64,000 bases of DNA, taken from the NCBI GenBank assembly GCA_005888325.1, contig VAWU01000025.1, positions 89,663-153,662 of the forward strand, read 5' to 3'. This document shows positions 24,367 to 31,971 of this stretch, one piece after another (position 1 is the stretch's first letter; the number at the start of each line of letters is the position of its first letter). Below the pieces are notes generated by a model. That model saw nothing but the letters and a program-made list of their open reading frames with translations, searched no databases and was not told the DNA's origin. The translations under genes were made by a program, and so were the position numbers. The DNA is from Actinomycetota bacterium (GTDB lineage Bacteria > Actinomycetota > Acidimicrobiia > Acidimicrobiales > AC-14).

Positions 24367-25073
24367 TGGCGTCGACCCGGCTCGTCCTCTGGGACGTCGA
24401 CGGCACGCTCGTCCACGCCGGTGACGCGGCGGTCAGGGCGTTCGACGTCGCCGTGGAGCGCGTCATCGGACGTCCCGCCGGGCAGCACGGCGTGCGCATG
24501 AGCGGGAAGACCGATCCCCAGATCGCGCTGGAGATCCTCCAGTTCGCTCGGGTCGGCGCGGGTGAGGCACATGCGCACCTGCCGCTCGTGCTCGAGCACC
24601 TCGAGAACGAGGCGGCGGCCGCGGTGCACGATCTGCAGGAGCACGGGCGCGTCATGCCGGGCGTCGTCGAGCTCCTGACGCAACTGCACATCGCACCCGA
24701 CGTCGTCTCGTCGGTGCTGACCGGCAACATCGAGCCGAACGCACGGCTGAAGGTCGCCGCGTTCGGCCTCGACCGGTGGCTCGATCTCGACGTCGGCGCC
24801 TACGGCAGCGACGACCACGACCGCAACCAGCTCGTTCCCATCGCGCTCGCCAAGCTGGCGTCGCAGCGCGGGATGGAGCTGCGCGCGGTCGATGTGTGGA
24901 TCGTCGGCGACACGCCGCGCGACCTCGAATGTGCCCGGGCGGGCGGGGCGCGGTGCCTGCTCGTCGGCACCGGGCGGTTCCCGACCGAGGAGCTGCGCGC
25001 GCTCGGCCCCGAGGCCGCCGTCGACGATCTGCGCGATGTCGACGCGATGTACGACCTGTTGACCGCCGGCTGA
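24366..25073 (+). CDS. HAD-superfamily hydrolase (phosphoglycolate phosphatase-like)
   Basis: 235 residues. Motif I LWDVDGTLVHAG with the nucleophile Asp and DxD, motif II near SVLTGNIEPNARLKVAAFGL, a lysine in PIALAKLA, and motif III/IV VWIVGDTPRDLECARAGGARCLLV. A cap domain lies between motifs I and II. Small-molecule phosphatase of the Gph/PhnX type, substrate unknown. The start shares one base with the stop of the preceding YbdK-like gene. Confidence 0.88.
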   Translation: MASTRLVLWDVDGTLVHAGDAAVRAFDVAVERVIGRPAGQHGVRMSGKTDPQIALEILQFARVGAGEAHAHLPLVLEHLENEAAAAVHDLQEHGRVMPGVVELLTQLHIAPDVVSSVLTGNIEPNARLKVAAFGLDRWLDLDVGAYGSDDHDRNQLVPIALAKLASQRGMELRAVDVWIVGDTPRDLECARAGGARCLLVGTGRFPTEELRALGPEAAVDDLRDVDAMYDLLTAG

Positions 25074-25082
25074 CCCGGACCC

Positions 25083-25295
25083 CTACGGGCCCGCGGGGCT
25101 CCCCGAGCCGGTCTGCTGCTCGAGCTGGCCGGTGCGCTGGTTCTGCTGGTTGACGACGTCCTGCGCCCGCTTCGCGACCGGCAGGCCGGTGTTGGGCGGG
25201 CCGTCCGGGACGGTGGCGGGGTGGGACGAGCCTCCGCACCCCGCGAGGCCGGAGACCACGAGCAGCGCTGCGGCGAGGAGGCGCGTCGGCTTCAC
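25083..25295 (-). CDS. Small lipoprotein
   Basis: 70 residues: n-region KPTR, hydrophobic core LLAAALLVVSG and lipobox LAGC with Cys20, followed by a Gly/Ser spacer, a Pro-rich stretch and a Gln-rich tail (VVNQQNQRTGQLEQQTG). It should be diacylated and anchored outside the membrane. No domain recognised. It follows the glycosyltransferase gene by 7 bp on the same strand; GGGAGG directly abuts the GTG, so it may not act as a normal ribosome site. Confidence 0.75.
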   Translation of the reverse strand: MKPTRLLAAALLVVSGLAGCGGSSHPATVPDGPPNTGLPVAKRAQDVVNQQNQRTGQLEQQTGSGSPAGP

Positions 25296-25302
25296 CTCCC
25301 GA

Positions 25303-26202
25303 TCATCGGATGGGAGCGGCGATTCCTTGACCCGGAGCGCTCAGCAGCTCGGGCGGTGGAGGGCCGAGGCGGCGGCGGAGGAAGTCGAGCAACGCCCGCC
25401 GCCGGGCGGGCCACGAGAAGAACGGGCCCCGCGCCGCGGGGTGGAGCCCCAGACGGGTCGTGTTGACGAGGGCGAAGCAGATGCGGATGAAGGCCGGGTA
25501 GCGCCCGAAGTGCTCGCGGACGAGCAGGAGTGAGTTCCGCAGCATGAGGTACTCGGCCACCTCGGAGCGGACGCTCACGCTCGGGTTGCGCACGATGGCC
25601 CCCCACACCACGCCCACCTCCCATCCCGCGGCCGTCGCCCGCAGACCGAGGTCGGCCTCCTCGCAGTACGCGAAATAGCGCTCGTCGAACAGCCCGATGT
25701 CCTCCAGGCACCCCCGTCGGGCGAGGAGGAGGGTGCCGTGCGGATGGCCGGCGTCCTCCCAGCCCTCGTCTCGACGCCGGTCGACGAGGATCCCCCCGAA
25801 GTAGCGGTCGACCACGGGCTTGCCCGGCTCGCCGAACTCGGCGCTCGCCAGTCCCGCCCGGGGGCGCTCGGCGACGGCGTCGAGGAGGCGCCGAAGGCAA
25901 TCCGGCTCGGGGAGCGCGTCGTGGGGGGCGACGACCACCCACTCGCCCCAGCCCCGTTCCAACCAGCGCCGCACGCCGACGTTGGCCGCGCCACCGAACC
26001 CGACGTTGCGGCCGACGCGCACGACCTCCGCCGCGGGCAGACCCGCGGCCACCGCGGCCACCGCAGCGGGAGCCGAGCCGTTGTCGACCACGATGAGGCG
26101 CGCGTCCACGCCTCGCTGGGCGGCGAACGCGCGACCGGTGCGGACGCAGCGCTCGGCCTGGTCCCAGTGGACGATCACGACGGTGACCGGCGTGTCGGGC
26201 AT
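25303..26202 (-). CDS. Glycosyltransferase family 2 (rhamnosyltransferase-like)
   Basis: 299 residues, ATG at 26202 with GGAAGGGA upstream. GT-A fold inverting enzyme: TVVIVHWDQAERCVRTG, LIVVDNGSAP (nucleotide-binding DNGS), RNVGFGGAANVGVRRWLERGWGEWVVVAPHDALPEPD with the metal-binding acidic pair, and LFDERYFAYCEEADLGLRATAAGW, a pattern shared with dTDP-rhamnose transferases such as WbbL. The C-terminal third has amphipathic helices that may touch the membrane. It probably adds a sugar to an envelope polysaccharide; acceptor unknown. Confidence 0.88.
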   Translation of the reverse strand: MPDTPVTVVIVHWDQAERCVRTGRAFAAQRGVDARLIVVDNGSAPAAVAAVAAGLPAAEVVRVGRNVGFGGAANVGVRRWLERGWGEWVVVAPHDALPEPDCLRRLLDAVAERPRAGLASAEFGEPGKPVVDRYFGGILVDRRRDEGWEDAGHPHGTLLLARRGCLEDIGLFDERYFAYCEEADLGLRATAAGWEVGVVWGAIVRNPSVSVRSEVAEYLMLRNSLLLVREHFGRYPAFIRICFALVNTTRLGLHPAARGPFFSWPARRRALLDFLRRRLGPPPPELLSAPGQGIAAPIR

Positions 26203-26372
26203 TGCCGTCCCTTCCAGCCCTTCTCTCTGCGCGTTTCGTTCCGGGTGCTCCGTTGGCGCAGGACCCTACTCGTGCGCTCGCGTTTTCGATCTCACGTCAC
26301 GGGGTAGAGCCTTCGTCACGTTCCGTAGTCAAATCAGCCGGGTCGCGCGGGCCCGAGGAGGTTCGGCAACAC

Positions 26373-26612
26373 ATGAGCATCGGCACGAGCATCTTCCTGA
26401 TCGCCGTCGGCGCGATCCTCGAGTTCGCAGTCACCGTCGACAACCCCAAGGGATTCGATCTCAACACGATCGGCGTCATCCTGATGGTCGTGGGTGCGAT
26501 CGGGCTCTTCCTCTCCCTGCTCTGGGCGCGCCGCACCACCACCACGACTGCCACCCCCATCGTCACTTCCCCCCGTCGCGAGGCCGTGGTGCACGAACGC
26601 GACGTCATCTGA
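26373..26612 (+). CDS. DUF6458 family small membrane protein
   Basis: 79 residues with GAGGAGG 11 nt before the ATG. Two transmembrane helices (TSIFLIAVGAILEFAVTV and DLNTIGVILMVVGAIGLFLSLLWA) separated by a short loop with NPKGFDLN, then a Thr-rich linker and a charged tail. Matches the short actinobacterial family found widely as a single gene. Function unknown. It is one of few genes here with a strong Shine-Dalgarno site. Confidence 0.85.
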   Translation: MSIGTSIFLIAVGAILEFAVTVDNPKGFDLNTIGVILMVVGAIGLFLSLLWARRTTTTTATPIVTSPRREAVVHERDVI

Positions 26613-26641
26613 TCGCTCCCGCCACCCAGGAAAGAGAGCCA

Positions 26642-26661
26642 GGGCGCCATCGTCGGTGCCC
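26642..26661 (+). terminator. Intrinsic-type terminator after the DUF6458 gene
   Basis: GGGCGCC (26642-26648), loop ATCGTC, GGTGCCC (26655-26661): 7 bp with one G-U pair, followed after GCCC by the pyrimidine run TTTCTCGTTCT. The 325-bp gap up to bldD otherwise holds no gene. Confidence 0.6.
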
Positions 26662-26768
26662 GCCCTTTCTCGTTCTGCGCACGCGCCATCCGAGGATGCT
26701 TCCCTTGCTGAGGTCGACGGTTTAGAGTCACCCCAGCCTGGCGGGGCGATCGAACGGCCTCGCATCTG

Positions 26769-26793
26769 CAGCAGCGTTGACTCCAGCAGCGTT
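26769..26793. repeat. Direct repeat CAGCAGCGTT x2 upstream of bldD
   Basis: Two exact 10-bp copies (26769-26778 and 26784-26793), period 15 bp, about 145 bp before the bldD start. Could be a regulator site. TTTAGAGT at 26720-26727 is a possible -10. Confidence 0.4.
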
Positions 26794-26937
26794 TATCTGT
26801 CCGCCTCGACAAGGCTGGTCAGTGCTTCACATGCGTGCCCACCATACGATTGACGCCACAGCAGCACAGCGGCAACCCTTCGTGGTCACCGTTCGCGCCC
26901 TTCGTTGCCTCATTGGTGTCGCCCCCAAGGTCCGCCG

Positions 26938-27558
26938 GTGACCGATACCGACGCCGACGCCGTCCCTCCGTCATACGCCAAGCGCCTCGGTGAGCACCTG
27001 CGTGCCGTGCGTGAGGGAAAGGGGCTCTCGCTCTCCGCCGTCGCGCGTGCTTCGGACCGCGAGTTCAAGGCCGCCGCGCTCGGCAACTACGAGCGCGGCG
27101 AGCGCGCCATCTCCGTTCCCCGACTGGCCCGTCTCGCGCGCATCTACGGCGTGCCCGTCGATGCCCTCTTGCCCGACATCGACTCACCCGACGCCGCGTC
27201 GGAGCACGCGTTCGCGCCGCGGCCCGGCTCCGCGGGCGCCGGTGTCGACAGCGGCGACAACGTCACCATCGACCTGACCCAGCTCGAGCGGGTGTCCGAG
27301 CCCGAGGCCGAGCTGCTGTCCCGCTACCTGCGCATGATCGAGTCGCAGCGACACGACTTCAACGGGCGGATGCTCACGATCCGACGCGACGATGTGCGCG
27401 CCATCGGCTACATCTGCGGCCAGGGCGCACGTCAGCTCGTCCGACGCCTCGACCAGCTCCACCTGCTCCTGGGACGCGAGCGCGTCACCAGCGAGCCGAC
27501 CACGACCAGCACGACATGGTCGTCGTCGGAGCCGGAGCGACAGCCGCAGCCGAACTGA
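26938..27558 (+). CDS. bldD: BldD-like c-di-GMP-responsive transcriptional regulator
   Basis: 206 residues from GTG at 26938 with AAGG 8 nt upstream. N-terminal XRE helix-turn-helix: SYAKRLGEHLRAVREGKGLSL and FKAAALGNYERGERAISVPRL, nearly the Streptomyces BldD sequence, then YGVPVDALLP. The C-terminal domain keeps the c-di-GMP-binding signature RxD-x8-RxxD exactly: R138-H-D140, eight residues, R149-x-x-D152. In Streptomyces a c-di-GMP tetramer clamps two BldD molecules to repress sporulation genes. Here a similar global, second-messenger-controlled repressor is expected, though its targets may differ. The Ser/Thr/Gln-rich tail is not conserved. Confidence 0.92.
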   Translation: MTDTDADAVPPSYAKRLGEHLRAVREGKGLSLSAVARASDREFKAAALGNYERGERAISVPRLARLARIYGVPVDALLPDIDSPDAASEHAFAPRPGSAGAGVDSGDNVTIDLTQLERVSEPEAELLSRYLRMIESQRHDFNGRMLTIRRDDVRAIGYICGQGARQLVRRLDQLHLLLGRERVTSEPTTTSTTWSSSEPERQPQPN

Positions 27559-27627
27559 ACCTGGGCGTACCGGGCGAGCCGAACCGGCGGCTGCGTTCGA
27601 CCGTGCTCGCGCATTAGCCTAACGTTG

Positions 27628-27642
27628 CCCCTCCGAGAGGGG
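27628..27642 (+). terminator. Short hairpin after bldD
   Basis: CCCCTC-CGA-GAGGGG, 6 bp with a 3-nt loop, 70 bp after the bldD stop and 50 bp before the next start. No U-tract, so termination is a weak inference. Confidence 0.35.
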
Positions 27643-27691
27643 TGCCATTGCGGGGAAACGCCACGAACCGACCGCGGACGCCGCGACAGTC

Positions 27692-29242
27692 GTGCACGGG
27701 ACGCGACACGTGACCACGGGGGGCCCGGGCGCGTTCCTCGGCACCCGCCTGAGCGCCCACCCGATCGGCGGAGTCGACGAGCTCCGCGACCTCGTCGACC
27801 AGCGGCTCAACGGTGCGCAGGCGCGGGTGGCCCGAGCCGAGGCCGAGCTGGCCCGACAGCTCCTCAGCGACCTCGAAGGTCACGACGACGCCGCCGACGC
27901 CGCGCTCATCGAGCAGGCCGCGGCGATTCGCCTCGCGGTGGCCCTGCCCCTCGACGCCGAGCTGCGCGTCGGCCGCTTGCGGCAGCAGACCCAGGAGCTG
28001 CGCGCCTCGTCGTCGCTCCGGGCCGAGGCGGACGGGACCGTGGCCGAGGCGGAGCGGCGACTCCAGCGCCTGGCGCCCGGCGTCCCCCTCAACGTCGATG
28101 CCGAGCTGCTGCGGGAGGCGAGCCACGACATCGCCATGGCCGAGGCGGCCGCGCAGGCGGCCCAGGCCGATCTGGGCACGGCTGCGAAGGCGGTGCGGCC
28201 GGAGCAGCGCATCGAGCTGCGTGCCGCGGGCAAGCGCGCCTACCAGGCCGACCTGCGGTACAAGAAGGCGCTCGCGGACACCAAGCCGCTCGTCGCCGCG
28301 TCGGTCGCCCTCGTCGTCGTGGCGGCGGCGTCCTTCGCGGCCGGCGCGGCCGGCGCCATCACCCTGCCTGCTGCGGCCGTCCTGAGCGGCGTGCTCGTCG
28401 TGCTCGCGCTGGGCGCCCTGTTGCAGCGTCGGTCGGTCGTGCGCCCGGCCCGCCGGACCTGCGTCGAGGCCGAGACCACGGCTCGCGACCTCGGCGAGGA
28501 TCTCCGGGCGCGGGAGGGCGAGTTCGGCGACTGGGGCGTGCGGGTCATGAAGTCGATGGCCGCGGACGACGCCCTCCGGGCCGCGCTCGAACGATGGGAG
28601 GCCGTCGGGGGGCACGAGCTCGACCCCGACCAGGTCGAGCAGCTCGTTGCCGCCGTGGCGTCGCTCCACGAGGCGCGGGCCTGGCGGGGGCGCGCCGCGG
28701 ACGAGGAGGGTCAGGCCCACGCCAGTTGGTCGGCGACCGCCTCGGCACTCGGCTTCTCCACCGAGCCCGCGCCCGAGCCGGGCGCGATGGTCGAGTTGGC
28801 GGAACGGGCGTTGGCGCTGCGCGCGGGAGCAACTGACCGCCTGCACGAGCTCGACCAGGCCGAGCGGCGGCTCGCGGCACGCATGCGGCTGGCCGAGCTG
28901 TTACGGGGGCGAACGCTCGCCGAGCTCGAGCACGACGCCAAACGGCTGGCCGCCGAGGCCGGCGACCACGACGCCGGCGACGGCGCCCTGCTCTACATCG
29001 ACCAGGAAGCGATCGGGCCCGACGAGCGCGTCAACCTCCTGCTCGAGGCTCGCCGCCTGGGGCCCGACGGCCGCTTCGTCGTCGTCACCCGGGATCCTGG
29101 CGAATGGAGCGCCGCCCACTCGTCGGTCCGGCGCGCCGCCGGCGACGAGGGCGATCCCGAGCGCGAGCTCGACATCGACCTGCGCGATCGCGCGAGCTCG
29201 ACGCGGACGACCGACGACGCCCGGCCCTGGTTCGCGAGCTAG
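27692..29242 (+). CDS. Membrane-anchored coiled-coil protein with ATPase-like C terminus
   Basis: 516 residues if GTG at 27692 is the start (GTG 27710 also possible). Layout: a coiled-coil arm (about 25-200, many A-E-A-E-L-A-R heptads), two hydrophobic helices (PLVAASVALVVVAAASFAAGAAGAI and AVLSGVLVVLALGALL, about 205-250), a second coiled-coil arm to about 410, then LLYIDQEAIGPDERVNLLLEARRL and RFVVVTRDPGEW. These last segments look like the Walker B and H-loop part of SMC/ABC-type heads, but I find no Walker A motif. I cannot assign a family. It follows bldD and precedes a SnoaL gene with only 13 bp between. Confidence 0.7.
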   Translation: MHGTRHVTTGGPGAFLGTRLSAHPIGGVDELRDLVDQRLNGAQARVARAEAELARQLLSDLEGHDDAADAALIEQAAAIRLAVALPLDAELRVGRLRQQTQELRASSSLRAEADGTVAEAERRLQRLAPGVPLNVDAELLREASHDIAMAEAAAQAAQADLGTAAKAVRPEQRIELRAAGKRAYQADLRYKKALADTKPLVAASVALVVVAAASFAAGAAGAITLPAAAVLSGVLVVLALGALLQRRSVVRPARRTCVEAETTARDLGEDLRAREGEFGDWGVRVMKSMAADDALRAALERWEAVGGHELDPDQVEQLVAAVASLHEARAWRGRAADEEGQAHASWSATASALGFSTEPAPEPGAMVELAERALALRAGATDRLHELDQAERRLAARMRLAELLRGRTLAELEHDAKRLAAEAGDHDAGDGALLYIDQEAIGPDERVNLLLEARRLGPDGRFVVVTRDPGEWSAAHSSVRRAAGDEGDPERELDIDLRDRASSTRTTDDARPWFAS

Positions 29243-29255
29243 GCGGGAGCGACGG

Positions 29256-29666
29256 GTGGACTGGGAGGCCTGGGCCCGTCGGGCCGAGCGCGCGATCGAT
29301 GTCGCGGCACGGGGTGACTGGAAGGGACTCTTCGCGCCGGGCGCCACCTTCACCGACCCGGCCACCGCAGGCACGACCGACCTGCGCGCGATCGCGCGCG
29401 ACACCCGCGGCGCGTTCCCCGACTGGACGCAGGAGATCACCTTCATCCGCGGCGGCGACGACTGGGCCGTGTTCGAGTGGGTCGGGCGAGCCACCTATCT
29501 CGGCGGCGAGGGCGACGAGCCGGGCAGCGGCGCCCCGATCGAGATGCGCGGCGCGACGATCGTCGAGGTGGACGCGGACGGGCTCGTCACGCGCTGGCGC
29601 GACTACCTCGACCGCAAGGAGCCCGAGCAGCAGATCCGCCGCTTCGCCAGGGCGCAGCGGAGCTGA
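29256..29666 (+). CDS. SnoaL-like/NTF2-fold protein
   Basis: 136 residues from GTG at 29256 with GGGAG 8 nt upstream. SnoaL-like fold: WEAWARRAERAIDVAARGDWKGLFAPGATFTDP, then FPDWTQEITFIRGGDDWAVFEW and the closing VDADGLVTRWRDYLDRKEPEQQIRRF. Members include polyketide cyclases, steroid isomerase-like enzymes and binding proteins; no catalytic residue pattern decides between them. Close behind the coiled-coil gene, so probably co-transcribed with it. Confidence 0.82.
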   Translation: MDWEAWARRAERAIDVAARGDWKGLFAPGATFTDPATAGTTDLRAIARDTRGAFPDWTQEITFIRGGDDWAVFEWVGRATYLGGEGDEPGSGAPIEMRGATIVEVDADGLVTRWRDYLDRKEPEQQIRRFARAQRS

Positions 29667-29681
29667 TCGCGCGCTCCCGTC

Positions 29682-29687
29682 TACGCT
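29682..29687 (+). promoter_or_regulatory. TACGCT -10 box, leaderless type
   Basis: TACGCT, 6 nt before the ATG at 29694. Confidence 0.5.
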
Positions 29688-29693
29688 CGGCGC

Positions 29694-30848
29694 ATGTTCG
29701 ATCCCAACGACGTAGCCGACGCCGCCGATCTCGGCATCGACCCGCAGCGCCTGTCCGAGCTCCTCGACCGCGCCGGCCGCGACGTCGATTCCGGGCTGCT
29801 CCCCTCGTGCCAGCTGGCGGTCGCCCGCCACGGCCGCCTCGCCGCGTTCCACACCTTCGGCGACGCCACCAACGAGACGCGCTATGTCATCTTCTCCTGC
29901 ACCAAGGCGCTCGTGGCGGCGGCCGCGTGGATGGTGATGGCCGAAGGCCGGCTCGACCCCGCGGCGAAGGTGGCCGATGTCATCCCCGAGTTCGCGACGA
30001 ACGGCAAGGACGTCGTCACCATCGAGCAGGTGATGCTCCACACCGCGGGCTTCCCCTACGCGCCCATGGCGCCCGCGCTCTGGAACGACCGGGCCGCCCG
30101 CGTCGCTCGTTTCGCCGACTGGCGCCTCAACTGGGAGCCCGGCACCGCGTTCGAGTACCACGCCACGTCGGCCCATTGGGTGCTCGCCGAGCTCATCGAT
30201 CGCCAGACCGGGCAGGACTATCGCGCGTTCATCCACGAGCGCATCGCCTTGCCCCTCGGCCTGCCCCGCCTCCGCGTCGGTCTCCCGCTCGACGAGCAAC
30301 GCGACATCGCGCCGCTCGCAACCGTCGGCGAGCCCGCGTCGCCTGACGAGCTCGAAGCCGTCTTCGGGATCCGGGAGATCCCGCTGACAGAGGTCACCGA
30401 CCACGCGCTGCTCGAGTTCAACTCCCCCGACGCGCGACGCGCGGGTGTGCCAGGGGGCGGGGGCGTGACCCGCGCCGCCGAGCTCGCCCTCTTCTACCAG
30501 GGGCTGCTGACCAACCCGGGCAACCTGTGGGACCCGGACGTGCTCGCCGATGCCACCGGCAACGTCCGCAACGTCTTCCCCGATCCCTGGTTCCGCTCGC
30601 CGGCCAACCGCACGCTCGGGCTCGTCGTCGCGGGCGACGACGGCTACGCGCACATGCGCATGAACTTCGGCCGCACCGTCTCCGCGCGCGCGTTCGGCCA
30701 CGCGGGCGCGGGCGGCCAGATCGCGTGGGCCGACCCCGCGTCCGGGCTCTCGTTCTGCTACTTCACCAACGGTCTCGACGCGCACGTGCTCAGGCAGGCA
30801 CGCCGCGGCCTGGCCCTGTCGAGTCGCGCCGCCGTGCTCTGCTCCTGA
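29694..30848 (+). CDS. Serine hydrolase, class C beta-lactamase/esterase family
   Basis: 384 residues. Penicillin-recognising fold with SxxK at S68-C-T-K71 (FSCTKAL), a Tyr at position 155 (FEYHATS) standing for the YxN motif, and FGHAGAGG near the end in place of KTG. The HTAGFPY loop and YRAFIHERIALPLGL are family marks. Such proteins are mostly esterases or D-aminopeptidases rather than true beta-lactamases. No signal peptide, so it is likely cytoplasmic and not a resistance factor. Confidence 0.88.
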   Translation: MFDPNDVADAADLGIDPQRLSELLDRAGRDVDSGLLPSCQLAVARHGRLAAFHTFGDATNETRYVIFSCTKALVAAAAWMVMAEGRLDPAAKVADVIPEFATNGKDVVTIEQVMLHTAGFPYAPMAPALWNDRAARVARFADWRLNWEPGTAFEYHATSAHWVLAELIDRQTGQDYRAFIHERIALPLGLPRLRVGLPLDEQRDIAPLATVGEPASPDELEAVFGIREIPLTEVTDHALLEFNSPDARRAGVPGGGGVTRAAELALFYQGLLTNPGNLWDPDVLADATGNVRNVFPDPWFRSPANRTLGLVVAGDDGYAHMRMNFGRTVSARAFGHAGAGGQIAWADPASGLSFCYFTNGLDAHVLRQARRGLALSSRAAVLCS

Positions 30849-30900
30849 CCGTTCCCCGCCCCGTCGCGAGCACCGGGCCAACGCGTGCCACGCTGGTGGC

Positions 30901-31065
30901 GTGGAGTGCAGCGAGTGCGGGCAGCCGATCGAACGCGGGCAGTCCGTCTACGTGAGCCGCGAGGGCTATGCGGCGGCGACCGAGATCCGTCGCGCCCTGG
31001 GCTACGTGCTCTGCGAGGACTGCGCGGGCCGGCTACCCGACGGGCCTCGCGGCGCGCACGGGTGA
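30901..31065 (+). CDS. 54-residue zinc-ribbon-like protein
   Basis: GTG start at 30901. Two CxxC knuckles, ECSECGQPIERG and LCEDCAGRL, frame a segment with Tyr and Arg (VYVSREGYAAATEIRRALGYV), consistent with one structural zinc. CACGCT lies 6 nt before the GTG, a weak match to the leaderless -10 seen on other genes. Codon use is normal for the window. It sits alone between a serine hydrolase and a ferredoxin gene on the other strand; no function can be given. Confidence 0.6.
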   Translation: MECSECGQPIERGQSVYVSREGYAAATEIRRALGYVLCEDCAGRLPDGPRGAHG

Positions 31066-31096
31066 GCGCAGCGACTCGACCGGTTCCGGGCGGGAG

Positions 31097-31291
31097 TCAG
31101 TCCTCCTGGATCGAGATCGCCTGCTTCGGGCACCCGCGCACGGCGGCTTCGACCTTGGCCCGCAGGGCTTCGGGTGGATGCTCGTCGAGCAGGTAGAGGT
31201 TGTCGTCGTCGCGCACTTCGAACACCTCGGGCGCGAGACCCATGCAGATGGCGTTGCTCTCGCAGACGTCGTTGTCCACCACGACCTTCAT
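31097..31291 (-). CDS. [3Fe-4S]-type ferredoxin
   Basis: 64 residues. Cys10, Cys16 and Cys54 in VCESNAICMGLAPEVFEV and GCPKQAI: three cluster ligands with a non-Cys residue where the fourth would be, the pattern of small actinobacterial ferredoxins that feed cytochrome P450s and other oxygenases. No P450 gene is in the window. TAAGCT 6 nt before the ATG (31298-31303) suggests a leaderless message. It is divergent from a TetR gene, which may control it. Confidence 0.92.
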   Translation of the reverse strand: MKVVVDNDVCESNAICMGLAPEVFEVRDDDNLYLLDEHPPEALRAKVEAAVRGCPKQAISIQED

Positions 31292-31297
31292 GGCCGC

Positions 31298-31319
31298 AGC
31301 TTAGGCCGCGTCGTACGCT
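31298..31319. promoter_or_regulatory. Divergent -10 boxes, ferredoxin and tetR
   Basis: Minus-strand TAAGCT (31303-31298, 6 nt before ATG 31291) and plus-strand TACGCT (31314-31319, 8 nt before GTG 31328). A repressor bound here would block both. Confidence 0.5.
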
Positions 31320-31327
31320 GACAGGTC

Positions 31328-31969
31328 GTGAGCTCCTCCGACCTGGTGTCGATCGACGGCCGACGCCTCGGTCGCCGGGCCCAGCTCACGCGCCGGCGCC
31401 TGCTCGACGCCACCGCGGAGCTCCTCGAGACGACGAGCATCCTGGACCTCGCGGTGGTCGACATCGCCCGACGCGTCGGCTCCTCGCCCGCCACCTTCTA
31501 CCAGTACTTCCGCGACGTGGAGGAGGCGGTTCTCGCGCTCTCCGAGGAGGTGGGCGACGAGCTCCACGAGCTCGCGGGGCTGCTCGACGTGCCGTGGCGG
31601 GGTGCCGCCGGCCTCGATGCCGCCCGGTCGCTGGTCGACGGGTTCATCGACTACTGGGACCGTCACCGGGCCGTGCTGCGCACCCGGAACCTGGCCGCCC
31701 AGGAGGGTGATCGCCGGTTCCGGCTGGTGCGCAACCGGGCCCTCGGTGTCATCACCAACCGGCTGAGCGACAAGATCGCCGAAGCCAGGGCGGCGGGCCG
31801 GGTGTCCGACGGCATCACCCCGTACGCGGCCGCGGGCGCGCTCGTCGCGATGATGGAGCGGATGGCCGCCTATCACTTCGAGTTCGAGGGCCGGGGCGTG
31901 AGCCGCGACGCCATGGTCGAGACGATGGCGCACATCGTCCACCAGACCGTGACCGGCCGCCGCGCCTGA
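31328..31969 (+). CDS. TetR-family transcriptional regulator
   Basis: 213 residues from GTG. N-terminal helix-turn-helix: RRAQLTRRRLLDATAELLETTSILDLAVVDIARRVGSSPATFYQYFRDVEEAVLAL, the standard TetR_N pattern with FYQYF in the recognition-helix region. The rest is a helical ligand-binding domain ending in a MERMAAYHFEFEGRG segment typical of regulators of lipid or ferredoxin genes. It divides its promoter region with the ferredoxin and is followed after 2 bp by the TPP-enzyme homologue, so these are likely one operon under its own control. Confidence 0.9.
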   Translation: MSSSDLVSIDGRRLGRRAQLTRRRLLDATAELLETTSILDLAVVDIARRVGSSPATFYQYFRDVEEAVLALSEEVGDELHELAGLLDVPWRGAAGLDAARSLVDGFIDYWDRHRAVLRTRNLAAQEGDRRFRLVRNRALGVITNRLSDKIAEARAAGRVSDGITPYAAAGALVAMMERMAAYHFEFEGRGVSRDAMVETMAHIVHQTVTGRRA

Positions 31970-31971
31970 CG

